A stretch of 64,000 bases of DNA from Bradyrhizobium sp. CCGB12 (GTDB taxonomy: Bacteria; Pseudomonadota; Alphaproteobacteria; Rhizobiales; Xanthobacteraceae): assembly GCF_024199845.1 (NCBI RefSeq), contig NZ_JANADO010000001.1, positions 1-64,000 on the forward strand, written 5' to 3'. The translations under genes were made by a program, and so were the position numbers. Under the pieces are notes generated by a model. The model was not told the origin of the DNA. It searched no databases and was given only the letters and a program-made list of their open reading frames with translations. Of the stretch, positions 16,486-24,391 are shown piece after piece. Each line of letters opens with the position of its first letter. Positions within the stretch are counted from its first letter, which is position 1.

Positions 16486-18392
16486 GGCGAGGTGTGTTGT
16501 TGGCTGAATGGCAGTATCAGGCGGAATGTCGCTCCCGAGCCGGGGATGCTCTCTGCCGACAACTGGCCGCCGTGAGCTTCCACGGTCGTTCGGCAGATCG
16601 CAAGTCCCATGCCCATCCCTCCGTGCTTCGTCGTGAAGAATGGATCGAACAGACGCGGCAGGTCGTCAGGACGGATACCGGGGCCGCTGTCCTGCACCGT
16701 GATGGCGAGGTTCTCGCCATCGACGGTGCCGGCGCGCAGCGTGACGATGCGGGAACCGGATTCGCCCGACATGGCCTGGCCGGCATTGACCAGCAGATTG
16801 ACGAGGACCTGCTGAAGCTGGATCCGGTCGCCGCGGATCGCCGGCAAGCCAGGTTCCGTCTCGATGGCGAGGACGACGTCGTCCTTCGCGAACTCGCGCG
16901 CGACCAGGGAGGTCGCTTCCTCGATGATCTCGCTGACTTGCAGCACATCCTGCTGGGGCGGTGCCTTCTTCAGGAAATTCCGGATCCGGGTCACGATCTC
17001 GCTGGCTCGCCGTCCCTGAGCGACAACGTGACCGATCGTGGTTCCGACCTCCTTCAGGTCGGGCACGTCGCGCCGCAGCCACCGCAAGCCGGCTTCGCCG
17101 CTGGTGACGATCGCTGCCAGCGGCTGATTCACCTCGTGGGCAATGGAGGCACTGAGCTCGCCGAGGGTGGCGACACGCGCCGCATGCGCAAGGTCCGCCT
17201 GCGCCGCGAGCAGCGCATCCTGGGCCTGCCTGCGCTCGGTGACGTCGACGACGAAGGCGAGCACGTTGCGGTCTCCATCCGGCTCGGTCGGAAAGGTGAT
17301 CGTGAACAGCACCGGAACCTTGCGTCCGTCGAGCCTGACGATCTCGGTTTCCCCTTCGTAGAAGGGCTCTCCTTCCGCGAATGCCAGCAATGCGCCGAGA
17401 AAGCTGCGGTCGTTCTCGCCGAGGAGCCTGTCCACGTTCGCGATGAAGACCGAATAGCCGTCTGCTCCCGCCATCTTTTGCATGGCCGGATTGACGTCGG
17501 TAATTCTGGCGAGCCGGCGGGCGCAGCGGACGACGTCGGGATGTCGCGCCAGATGGTCGCGCAAGCCGGCTCCACCCAGCTCCAGCGCCTTCAGTGCGGC
17601 TCGCACATCGCTCCAGTCCTCCTCCACCACGCCGACCCGGCTTGCGTCGAACATCCGGCGGTATCGCTGTTCGCTCTGCACCAGCGCGCTGTGCGCCGCC
17701 ACGCGATCCGTGACGTCGGTGAGCGTTTCAAGCACCCCGACCGGCTTGCCGAGATGGTCGCGCTGCAAGGCCCAGCGGGCCTCGACCGCGAGTGTGACGC
17801 CGGCCTTGGTACGTTGCTCCACTCTGCCTTCCCACCGACCGGTTTCGAGCAAAGCGGCCTCGATCGCCTCGCGCTGGTCGGGATAGGTGGTTTGCAGCAG
17901 TTCGTCGGCGGACCGCCCGAGCGCCTCGTCGGCTGTCCAGCCATAGGTTTGCTCTGCGGCCTTGTTCCAGAAGTTGATCACGCCGGCACGATCACGGACG
18001 AAGATCATGTCATGGGAGAGGTTGAGCAGGCGCGCCTGCGCCGCCAGGCGATCGGTTGCGGCATGATTCTGGAGCGCAAGCAGCGTGGTGATGGCGATGG
18101 CCGCGAGGCTCACCAGAGCACGAAGGGCCGGGGAGCCGATGGGCTGGAGATCGTGCGAGATCAGATAAGCCGTGATCGTCAGGACGGCGCAGCCGGTCGC
18201 GGCGACGATGATGTCGTTGCGCCGGTTCGTCCTCGCCGCGAGCAGGATCGCAACGACATAGAGAACGGCGACCGCCCCCTCGAGCGGCGTCAGGACATCA
18301 ACCAGGAACACCGCGATGGCGAGGACGGCGGACCAGAGCCGCAGGCCGGCGCGGCCCATGGACGAACCCGTGGTCCGATCAGGAGTCGTCAT
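16482..18392 (-). CDS. PAS sensor histidine kinase
   Basis: This is a 636-residue membrane kinase. It has a four-helix-like N-terminal membrane region (about residues 17-108), a PAS domain (about 120-232), a second divergent PAS/PAS-like region (245-390), a HisKA with His419 (SIAHEVNQPLAAIVTSGEAGLR-like box) and a HATPase with GLGL-type boxes (VQDSGPGI, GMGMGLAICR). Its architecture and sequence parallel the kinase at 141-2114. Its stop overlaps the FixJ-type regulator start, marking a two-component operon. I see no haem-binding PAS signature, so oxygen sensing should not be assumed. Confidence 0.92.
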   Translation of the reverse strand: MTTPDRTTGSSMGRAGLRLWSAVLAIAVFLVDVLTPLEGAVAVLYVVAILLAARTNRRNDIIVAATGCAVLTITAYLISHDLQPIGSPALRALVSLAAIAITTLLALQNHAATDRLAAQARLLNLSHDMIFVRDRAGVINFWNKAAEQTYGWTADEALGRSADELLQTTYPDQREAIEAALLETGRWEGRVEQRTKAGVTLAVEARWALQRDHLGKPVGVLETLTDVTDRVAAHSALVQSEQRYRRMFDASRVGVVEEDWSDVRAALKALELGGAGLRDHLARHPDVVRCARRLARITDVNPAMQKMAGADGYSVFIANVDRLLGENDRSFLGALLAFAEGEPFYEGETEIVRLDGRKVPVLFTITFPTEPDGDRNVLAFVVDVTERRQAQDALLAAQADLAHAARVATLGELSASIAHEVNQPLAAIVTSGEAGLRWLRRDVPDLKEVGTTIGHVVAQGRRASEIVTRIRNFLKKAPPQQDVLQVSEIIEEATSLVAREFAKDDVVLAIETEPGLPAIRGDRIQLQQVLVNLLVNAGQAMSGESGSRIVTLRAGTVDGENLAITVQDSGPGIRPDDLPRLFDPFFTTKHGGMGMGLAICRTTVEAHGGQLSAESIPGSGATFRLILPFSQQHTSP

Positions 18393-18822
18393 CGTCGCTG
18401 GTCGTCGTTCGCTTCATTTCAGCGGCGTTGATGCCGCGATTTGATCGCGCCGACAACATCCGGCCGCGTGATTTTCGTGCTCTCTTGGAAGACCGCTTGA
18501 CCGCCGAAGGCGGAGTGGCCGATGAGGCGGGCAATCCCTCTCAAAACACTGATTCTCCGCGACATTGCCGATCGATGCCGCGTCAACTTACCGCAGGTGC
18601 ATCGAACAGCGCATCCGGTCCGTTCGTCAATGCGGGGAAGATGTCCAGCCGTCGCTCCCGGGCCGCGATCATACCTAGGTATGATGCGATCAACCCGAGA
18701 ACCTATCGGTCCCACCCGCGCGTAGAATGGAGCGCGCGGCCCGTCGAATTACCCTGCTGCCATGACGTTCGGACAAGCCGGCCAGGCTTCGCCCGATCGA
18801 AACGGGACAAGGAGCTTCGACG
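18393..18822. other. Divergent promoter region, kinase / AraC
   Basis: This 430-base stretch separates the kinase (minus) from the second AraC gene (plus). I see no supported coding frame. It must hold both promoters and contains a perfect palindrome at 18668-18685, described separately. Confidence 0.5.
18668..18685. promoter_or_regulatory. Perfect 18-bp palindrome, probable operator
   Basis: ATCATACCTAGGTATGAT is its own reverse complement over all 18 bases. It lies in the kinase/AraC divergent region, 138 bases before the AraC ATG and 276 before the kinase start. Dimeric regulators such as LuxR/FixJ-type response regulators bind this kind of site. Which protein binds is unknown. Confidence 0.55.
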
Positions 18823-19665
18823 ATGTCGCTACAGCTGTCACAGCCGCTCACCACCAACGATCATGCCATCGGCTCGATCGATGTCCCGGAACTCGATCGC
18901 CGCAGGCGCGAACTCTCGGGATATTCCGACCACGGCGCGGAGGGGACGACGCTGTCTCTGGTTCATCTCGATGTCGCCCTGGCCATCGAGGCGCCTGCGC
19001 CGGATATGCAGAGGTCCGCTCGCGAGTCCGGCTTCAGGGTCTCCGCCAAGCGTCTCGCGCGCGCGTCCTTGGAGGCCGATCGCAAATGCGGTGCAGGGGA
19101 GCTCACGGACCCCGTGATGCGGCGACTTTCGGATGCGCTTGCGGCCACCGAAGCCATGCACCACCCCCATTCGGCCATTCTCGCCGACGCGTTGCGTCTC
19201 GCCATCCTGACCCGCCGCGCGAGCGGGCAGCTCCCACGCAGCGAGGCCGAGCCTGATGTCGAAGATCGTGAAGGCCGTACGTGCCGCACCGTGCGGTCCT
19301 TGCAGAAATGGCGCCTCAAGCGTGTCCAGCAATATGTCGACGATAATCTGGGCGCGAAGATCACCCTGGAGCAGCTCGCCGCCGTTGCAGGGCTCAGCCG
19401 GATGCACTTTGCCGCCCAGTTCCGGGCGGCCGTGGGGATGCGGCCTCACGAATATCTCTTGAAGCGCCGGATCGAGCGCGCCCAGGAGCTGCTGAGGCGA
19501 GCCGACGTCTCCTTGGTCGATACCGCGCTGACGGTCGGCTTTCAGACCCAGGCGCATTTCACGACGGTGTTCAAGCGGTTCGTCGGGGATACGCCCTATC
19601 AATGGCGGAGCGCCCATCTCGCGCAATTCATGCCCTTGCCGCGTGCCGGAGCCGCGCTGTCATGA
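18823..19665 (+). CDS. AraC-family transcriptional regulator
   Basis: This 280-residue regulator has a short N-terminal region (about 1-160) and a C-terminal AraC domain (about 163-262) with two helix-turn-helix units. The DNA-binding half is closely related to that of the AraC gene at 10498-11511 (shared KWRLKR, LAAVAGLSRMHFAAQFRA, VGFQTQAHFTTVFKR, GDTP), but the N-terminal parts differ in length and sequence. It is transcribed divergently from the sensor kinase. The ATG is preceded by AAGGAG at good spacing. Confidence 0.9.
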   Translation: MSLQLSQPLTTNDHAIGSIDVPELDRRRRELSGYSDHGAEGTTLSLVHLDVALAIEAPAPDMQRSARESGFRVSAKRLARASLEADRKCGAGELTDPVMRRLSDALAATEAMHHPHSAILADALRLAILTRRASGQLPRSEAEPDVEDREGRTCRTVRSLQKWRLKRVQQYVDDNLGAKITLEQLAAVAGLSRMHFAAQFRAAVGMRPHEYLLKRRIERAQELLRRADVSLVDTALTVGFQTQAHFTTVFKRFVGDTPYQWRSAHLAQFMPLPRAGAALS

Positions 19666-19871
19666 ACGAGGTTGGCCTTCAGGTCCTGATGCTGCCGCTG
19701 GCTGGCATTCACCTGGCGGCTACCCACAATGAGGTCACGGGCTGGCTCGAGATTGCCCGTGCCGTCGGCAATTCCTATCGCCTGGCATCGTCAGGGCTGG
19801 GGTTCGGCGCACTCTATGGCCGCTTCATCTTCACCTTCTGTAGAACCATCGTCGCGGTCGTCGCGCGATAG
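19662..19871 (+). CDS. Small ORF coupled to the AraC gene
   Basis: A 69-codon frame starts at an ATG overlapping the AraC stop codon (ATGA). It has a hydrophobic N-terminal run (residues about 5-19) and a hydrophobic C-terminal segment (about 47-68). The coupled start argues for translation, but composition alone does not prove it and I recognise no family. It could be a small membrane protein or a chance open frame. Confidence 0.35.
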   Translation: MNEVGLQVLMLPLAGIHLAATHNEVTGWLEIARAVGNSYRLASSGLGFGALYGRFIFTFCRTIVAVVAR

Positions 19872-19973
19872 CGCGCATGAGATCGGTCATCGAGCAAACG
19901 GCTTACGAGAAGCAACAGCCGCGCTGGGCGACCGAGCGATGCCGTTCTGGACGACGAAACCAGGAGACCCGAG

Positions 19974-20231
19974 ATGTCGAGGCGCAGACGTGTTATTTCG
20001 ATGCTGATGCTCGGTGGTGCGCTCGTGGCGATCATCGGAGTTTCCGAGGGGACGCTCGAACCTCCGGAATCATATGTCGATCGCTTCTGCCTTCTTGATG
20101 AAGGACATCAAATGTGTGGCTTTCGGACGCTGGCCCGGTGTGTGAAGAGCATGACAGGTCCGGCCTCCGAGTGCGAGCGTGAGGTCGCCGAAGGCAAGAA
20201 CAGAGATCGTGCGGGTTCGCCTGTGCATTGA
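19974..20231 (+). CDS. DUF3551-like small secreted protein
   Basis: This 85-residue protein begins with a basic, hydrophobic leader (about residues 1-27). It then shows the pattern YVDRFCLLDEGHQMCGFRTL followed by C-x10-C, which resembles the cysteine pattern of the DUF3551 family, common in Bradyrhizobium and of unknown function. A GGAG site lies just before the ATG. Export and disulfide formation are inferred. Confidence 0.6.
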   Translation: MSRRRRVISMLMLGGALVAIIGVSEGTLEPPESYVDRFCLLDEGHQMCGFRTLARCVKSMTGPASECEREVAEGKNRDRAGSPVH

Positions 20232-20300
20232 TGCCGAGTGCCTGCGGAGCGCTATGGCATCGATCGGATGATCCGTCTCCCGGCCACGATCCTCTCGTCA

Positions 20301-20320
20301 TGGCGCTGTCCCCAGCGCCA
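20301..20320. terminator. Hairpin between convergent genes
   Basis: TGGCGCTG at 20301-20308 pairs perfectly with CAGCGCCA at 20313-20320 around a TCCC loop. It lies between the converging DUF3551-like gene and the binding-protein gene. No T-run follows on either strand, so terminator activity is only suggested by its position. Confidence 0.35.
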
Positions 20321-20376
20321 CGTCCGGACCTCTAGGTTGCAATCCGTCTCGACGCGGTTCTCCCGCGCCTGCGGCG

Positions 20377-22164
20377 TCAACTACGATACCAGCTCGCCAG
20401 ATTCCAGGTCGTGACGTCCCAGCCCGAGATGTCGACCATGAGGCTGTTGACGCCGGCGCCGACGATGTTGCGCGAGAGCAGCGGCAGGAACACGCTGGCC
20501 TCGCAGAAGATCTCGTCCACCTTGATCAGCAGCGCGGCGCGCTTGACGGGATCGAGCTCGTTCTGCGCGGTCTTGTAGGCCTTGTCGGCCTCGGGATCGG
20601 AATAGCGCGAGATGTTGCGGCCCAGCCATTTGTTGTCCTTGGTCGCGATCTCCCAGGAGACGCACTGGTTCAAGAACCGCTCCGGATCGGGCTGCGGCTG
20701 CGTCGTGTTGTACATCTCCATGTCGGCATAGAATTTCGAGTAGGTGTCGGGGTTACCGACGTCCGACGAGAAGAACACCGATGCGGTGACCGATTTGAGC
20801 TCGATCTCGATGCCGGCCTTCTGGCAGGCCTGCTTGATGATGGCCTGCGTCTTCTGGCGCGGGGCGTTGGTCGAGGTCTGGAAGACGTATTTGAGCTTTT
20901 TGCCGTCCTTCTCGCGGATGCCGTCCGCACCCTTCTTCCAGCCGGCCTCGTCGAGGATCTTGTTCGCCTGATCGACGTCGAAGGCATATTTGAGCTTGCC
21001 CGACTTGAACTGCGGAGGCTGGTTCACGAAACTCCCGGTCGCGATGCCGCCGCGACCGTAGATGAATTTCTGGATCGACTCGCGATCGATCAAAAGGTTG
21101 ATCGCCCGGCGAACGGCTGGATCGGACAATGTCGGGTGCTTGGTCTTGGCGTTGGAGCGCTCGCCGTCGACCTCTGTCCATGGGTCAGTGGTGTTGAGGA
21201 TGATGAACTCGACGTTGCCGGAGGGCGTGACGTCGACCTTGCCTTTCCCGCTGGCCTCCATGCGCTTGAGGACTTCCTCCTCCACCAGCAGGTTCCAGGC
21301 ATAGTCGTATTCGCCGGTCTGGAGCACAGCGCGTGCCGCGGAGACCGCGTCGCCGCCACCCTTGACTTCGAGCGCGTCGAAATGCGGCTGGTTCTTGACG
21401 TGATAGTCGGGATTGCGTTCGGCGCGGATCAGGTCGCCCGGCTTGAACTCGACGAACTTGTACGGGCCGGTGCCGACCGGCTTCAGATTGGCCGGCGCTT
21501 CGCGCGACTTGGCGCCGACATAGTCGCCGAAATGATGCTTTGGCAGGATCTGGCCGACCGAGCCGACGAAAGGGTCGGCCCAGAACGGCGTCGGAGCCTT
21601 GAAGTACACCTTGACCGTATGGTCGTCGATCTTCTCGACCTTGATGTCCTTGTAGGATCCCGTGCTGTACGCGGCCGTGGCCAGATCCGCCGCGTATTGC
21701 CAGGTGAAGACGACGTCGTCGGCGGTGAAGGGCTTGCCGTCATGCCACTTGACGCCCTGCTTGAGCTTCCAGATCACGCTCATGCCGTCCGCGGCAAGGC
21801 CGCCGTTCGCCTTGGTCGGAACCTCGGCGGCGAGGCACGGGATGAGATTGCCGTCCTTGTCCCAGCCTGCGAGCGGCTCGAAGAAGACGCGCGAGGCGAT
21901 CTGGTCCTTGGTGCCGATCGCGAAATGCGGATTGAGCAGGGTCGGGGCCTGCCAGAGCAGGATCTTGAGCGGGCCGCCGCCGCCGGCTTTGGTGGGCTTG
22001 TATTGCAGCGTGGCGTCCGCCATCGCGACGTCGTTCCAGACCAGGATCTGGCTTGCGATCGGCGCTGCGATCCCGATTGCCGCAACTTTCTGGATGAACG
22101 AGCGCCGCGACAGCGTGCCTTGCTTCACCTCCGCGATCAAGCCACGGATTTCGTTCTCGTTCAT
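20377..22164 (-). CDS. ABC transporter substrate-binding protein, SBP_bac_5 type
   Basis: This 595-residue periplasmic protein belongs to the dipeptide/nickel (family 5) binding proteins. A Tat-like leader is visible (SRRSFIQK at 19-26, hydrophobic core, alanine-rich end). The WKLKQGVKWHDGKPFTADDV segment and the RRAINLLIDRESI segment are family hallmarks. It has no DppBCDF-type permease genes nearby. It looks like the binding protein found with KPN_01858-type monooxygenase loci, such as the genes at 24392-26656. The ligand is unknown. Confidence 0.88.
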   Translation of the reverse strand: MNENEIRGLIAEVKQGTLSRRSFIQKVAAIGIAAPIASQILVWNDVAMADATLQYKPTKAGGGGPLKILLWQAPTLLNPHFAIGTKDQIASRVFFEPLAGWDKDGNLIPCLAAEVPTKANGGLAADGMSVIWKLKQGVKWHDGKPFTADDVVFTWQYAADLATAAYSTGSYKDIKVEKIDDHTVKVYFKAPTPFWADPFVGSVGQILPKHHFGDYVGAKSREAPANLKPVGTGPYKFVEFKPGDLIRAERNPDYHVKNQPHFDALEVKGGGDAVSAARAVLQTGEYDYAWNLLVEEEVLKRMEASGKGKVDVTPSGNVEFIILNTTDPWTEVDGERSNAKTKHPTLSDPAVRRAINLLIDRESIQKFIYGRGGIATGSFVNQPPQFKSGKLKYAFDVDQANKILDEAGWKKGADGIREKDGKKLKYVFQTSTNAPRQKTQAIIKQACQKAGIEIELKSVTASVFFSSDVGNPDTYSKFYADMEMYNTTQPQPDPERFLNQCVSWEIATKDNKWLGRNISRYSDPEADKAYKTAQNELDPVKRAALLIKVDEIFCEASVFLPLLSRNIVGAGVNSLMVDISGWDVTTWNLASWYRS

Positions 22165-22466
22165 CGGTTGACCTCCAGCTCAAAGAAACGTCGTCATCAT
22201 TCGTACGCCATCATGTTTCATCTCGGACGAGGCGGCAATGGACACAAGGCAGCAAAGCCGTGCGACGAAATGGCGAGGCGCGTGCGGCCAAGGCGTGCGA
22301 TCGGGGCCGTCGTCGCCGCGGTCAAGGTGGGCAGCTTCTGCCGGGACACATTTGCCGGTGCGACACGGCAGTCATCGGGAATTCGCAGTAAGTCCTTGAT
22401 GGCAATGACCCCGTCGGCTGGCATGCGCATTGCACGCACAACGTGCGTTTGCAATGGAGTGCTTGT
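22165..22466. other. Divergent intergenic region with leader hairpin
   Basis: This 302-base stretch lies between the binding-protein gene (minus) and the repeat-containing protein gene (plus). No coding frame is supported. Its 3' end carries a strong hairpin (22428-22456) that runs into the downstream ribosome binding site. Confidence 0.45.
22428..22459 (+). promoter_or_regulatory. Hairpin abutting the ribosome binding site
   Basis: CATTGCACGCAC at 22428-22439 pairs with GTGCG (22443-22447) and TGCAATG (22450-22456): a 12-bp stem with a 2-base bulge and an AAC loop. The last paired G (22456) is the first base of the GGAG ribosome binding site at 22456-22459, 7 bases before the ATG at 22467. 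It could be a DNA dyad operator or an RNA structure limiting translation. Confidence 0.45.
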
Positions 22467-23024
22467 ATGAGCGTCAACGGCATGAGCAGCATCGGGGGAA
22501 GCGCGGCGAGTTCGCCTTCGTCCGCCGGCCAGGCGAAATCGGCGGGCTCGCAAACCGGCAGCTCGGCGTTCGCATCCCTGATGAATGACGGCGCGCCGTA
22601 TGACGAGGTCAAAGTCGATCTGCCGAATGGCATGTCGATCGGCATCGTCCACTTCGGTAGTGGCGGCCTGGACAGTGGCATGCTCAAGTCCATCGAGGAA
22701 TTCGTGCAGAGGATGGCGAGCCAAGACACGTCGGGACATCCACCGTCCGGCGTCGATCGCGCGGAGAATGGCGACGCGCCTGATACGGTCGGGGTCGACA
22801 AGATCCACGTCGATCTTCCCAATGGAATCTCGTTCGAGGTCCGTCATTCCTCCGGCGGTCAGGCAACGGACAGCGCCGCCGTCATGAAGGAACTCACCGA
22901 GGTGGCCGAGGAACTCGCTGAATCCCTCGCGCATTATTCACCGGCATCGACCGCCGCGTCAGCCTACGCCGCGCGGCAAGCGACGCTATCGGGCCGGACC
23001 AGCCAAGACGTATCCGTGATCTGA
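22467..23024 (+). CDS. Unknown protein with duplicated VDLPNG module
   Basis: This 185-residue protein starts at the ATG at 22467, which has GGAG 7 bases upstream. Residues 1-42 are Ser/Gly/Ala-rich and look disordered. Two copies of a module follow, 65 residues apart: VDLPNGMSIGIVHFGSGG (50-67) and VDLPNGISFEVRHSSGG (115-131), each followed by an acidic amphipathic helix (73-85 and 136-156). There is no signal peptide or membrane helix. I recognise no family; the modular beta-hairpin-plus-helix pattern suggests a small binding or secreted protein. A secreted-effector role is possible but unsupported. Confidence 0.6.
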   Translation: MSVNGMSSIGGSAASSPSSAGQAKSAGSQTGSSAFASLMNDGAPYDEVKVDLPNGMSIGIVHFGSGGLDSGMLKSIEEFVQRMASQDTSGHPPSGVDRAENGDAPDTVGVDKIHVDLPNGISFEVRHSSGGQATDSAAVMKELTEVAEELAESLAHYSPASTAASAYAARQATLSGRTSQDVSVI

Positions 23025-23469
23025 CACGGCGACTGAAGAATGATGGATCCGAAGAGGCGCGCGCCCCATTGCGCTCTCGTGCCCCGGATGCAGCGAAGCG
23101 CTAACTGGACCGCCGCCTGAGATACCCAGGCGGCGATCCAGTGCGAGCTAAGCGAACTTGGGGAAGTTCTAAGGCCGCGCCGGGACGCTAACCCGCCAGG
23201 CGCAAATCCATCAAGTTTCGGAGTGTTGCTCCGGCGACAGAATCATTGCCGTCGTCGGGAAAACGCCACAGATGAAAGCCCGAGAGGCGAACGGATCATC
23301 GCGCTGGCGAAAGGCACCGTCGCCACCTGTGAATTCGTTTCCTGTTTGATGCCGAATGGAGAAAGTGCGCCCGCCGCGGCCGGCCAATATGGATTTCCAT
23401 TTCATTGATTTCGCCTCGCGGAGAAGCGAATACGGTTCCAGTCATTGTCGCAGACCTACGGAGACCAAG
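23025..23469. other. Gene-free stretch before metQ
   Basis: About 445 bases without a supported gene. It contains the hairpin at 23105-23141 and the promoter region of the MetQ-like gene. I looked for a SAM-II or other methionine riboswitch pattern by eye and saw none. Confidence 0.4.
23105..23141 (+). terminator. Long hairpin after the repeat-protein gene
   Basis: CTGGA-C-CGCCGCCTG (23105-23119) pairs with CAGGCGGCG-A-TCCAG (23127-23141), with 14 of 15 positions paired and a 7-base loop. It lies 80 bases after the stop of the VDLPNG protein and probably marks the end of its transcript, though no T-run follows. Confidence 0.4.
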
Positions 23470-24252
23470 ATGTCGTTTCGCCTCCCCCTGATCCTCTCGG
23501 CCGTGCTCGCCGCCTGGCCGGCCGCCGCGAGCGCCGAGACCATCAAGATCGGCGTGACGCCGGGACCGCACGCGCAGATCTTCGAGGCCGTGAAGCCGAT
23601 CGCGGCCAAGCAAGGGCTCGATATCCAGCTGATCGAATTCTCCGACTATGTCGTGCCGAACGCCGCGCTCGATGCCGGCGAGATCCAGGCCAATTCGTTC
23701 CAGAACCAGCCTTATCTCGACAATCAGAAGGCCGACCGCGGCTACAAGATCGAGGCCGTCGCGCTCACCGTGAACTTCCCGATCGGGGTGTATTCGAAGA
23801 AGCACAAGGCTTTCGCCGACATTCCCGAGGGCGGCAAGGTCTCGATCCCGAACGATCCGACCAATGGCGGCCGCGTGCTGCTGCTGCTGCGCGACAAGGG
23901 CGTGATCAAGCTGAAGGATGGCACCGGCTCCAAGCCGACGGTGCTCGATATTACCGAGAATCCCAAGAAGCTGAAATTCATCGAGGTCGATGCGGCGCAG
24001 GCGCCGCGCGCGCTCGACGACGTCGACGCCGCCGCGATCAACACCAATTATGCAACGCAGGCCGGCCTCGATCCCGTCAAGGATCCGATCCTGCGCGAGG
24101 ACCCGAAAGGCCCGTACGTCAACCTGATCGCCGTGCGCACCGCCGACAAGGACAAGCCCTGGGTCAAGACCCTCGTGGACAGCTACCACACGCCGGAGGT
24201 CAAGGAGTTCGTCCTGACCAAGTTCAAGGGCGCGGTGCTGCCGAGCTGGTAG
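23470..24252 (+). CDS. metQ: MetQ/NlpA-family substrate-binding protein
   Basis: This 260-residue periplasmic binding protein is of the D-methionine (MetQ/NlpA) family. The ATG at 23470 has GGAG 6 bases upstream and opens a signal peptide (residues 1-21, ending SASA-E or ASA-E). There is no lipobox cysteine, so it is a soluble rather than lipid-anchored form. Conserved segments include KIGVTPGPHAQIFE, the NSFQNQPYL stretch, SIPNDPTNGGRVL and INTNYATQAGL. No metN/metI genes lie beside it. It is followed by the monooxygenase gene, so its ligand may be a sulfur compound processed there; that is inference. Confidence 0.88.
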   Translation: MSFRLPLILSAVLAAWPAAASAETIKIGVTPGPHAQIFEAVKPIAAKQGLDIQLIEFSDYVVPNAALDAGEIQANSFQNQPYLDNQKADRGYKIEAVALTVNFPIGVYSKKHKAFADIPEGGKVSIPNDPTNGGRVLLLLRDKGVIKLKDGTGSKPTVLDITENPKKLKFIEVDAAQAPRALDDVDAAAINTNYATQAGLDPVKDPILREDPKGPYVNLIAVRTADKDKPWVKTLVDSYHTPEVKEFVLTKFKGAVLPSW

Positions 24253-24391
24253 GCAGTCTGCCCAGCCAGGCTGCAGCGCTGGGGCGGTCCCGGCGGGCAG
24301 CTTGCGTATGAGCCTTGCGCAATGCCCGCTTGTCTGGAGCTGCGGCAACCGACATCATCGGGCCGTGGCCATCCTCGCCGACAGGGGTCGT

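Noticed and set aside
16482..18392. FixL-type oxygen sensor
   Set aside because: Although paired with a FixJ-like regulator, the PAS domains show no recognisable haem-binding histidine context, and the neighbours are efflux genes.
16473..18431. A 652-codon plus-strand open frame
   Set aside because: It is the antisense of the sensor histidine kinase; no motif and typical antisense composition.
22165..22466. Possible type III secretion promoter (tts box) before the Ser/Gly-rich protein
   Set aside because: No stretch resembles the tts box consensus, so an effector call is not supported.
23025..23469. Possible methionine/SAM riboswitch before metQ
   Set aside because: I found none of the conserved SAM-I, SAM-II or SAM-IV core patterns by eye; only a plain hairpin at 23105-23141.
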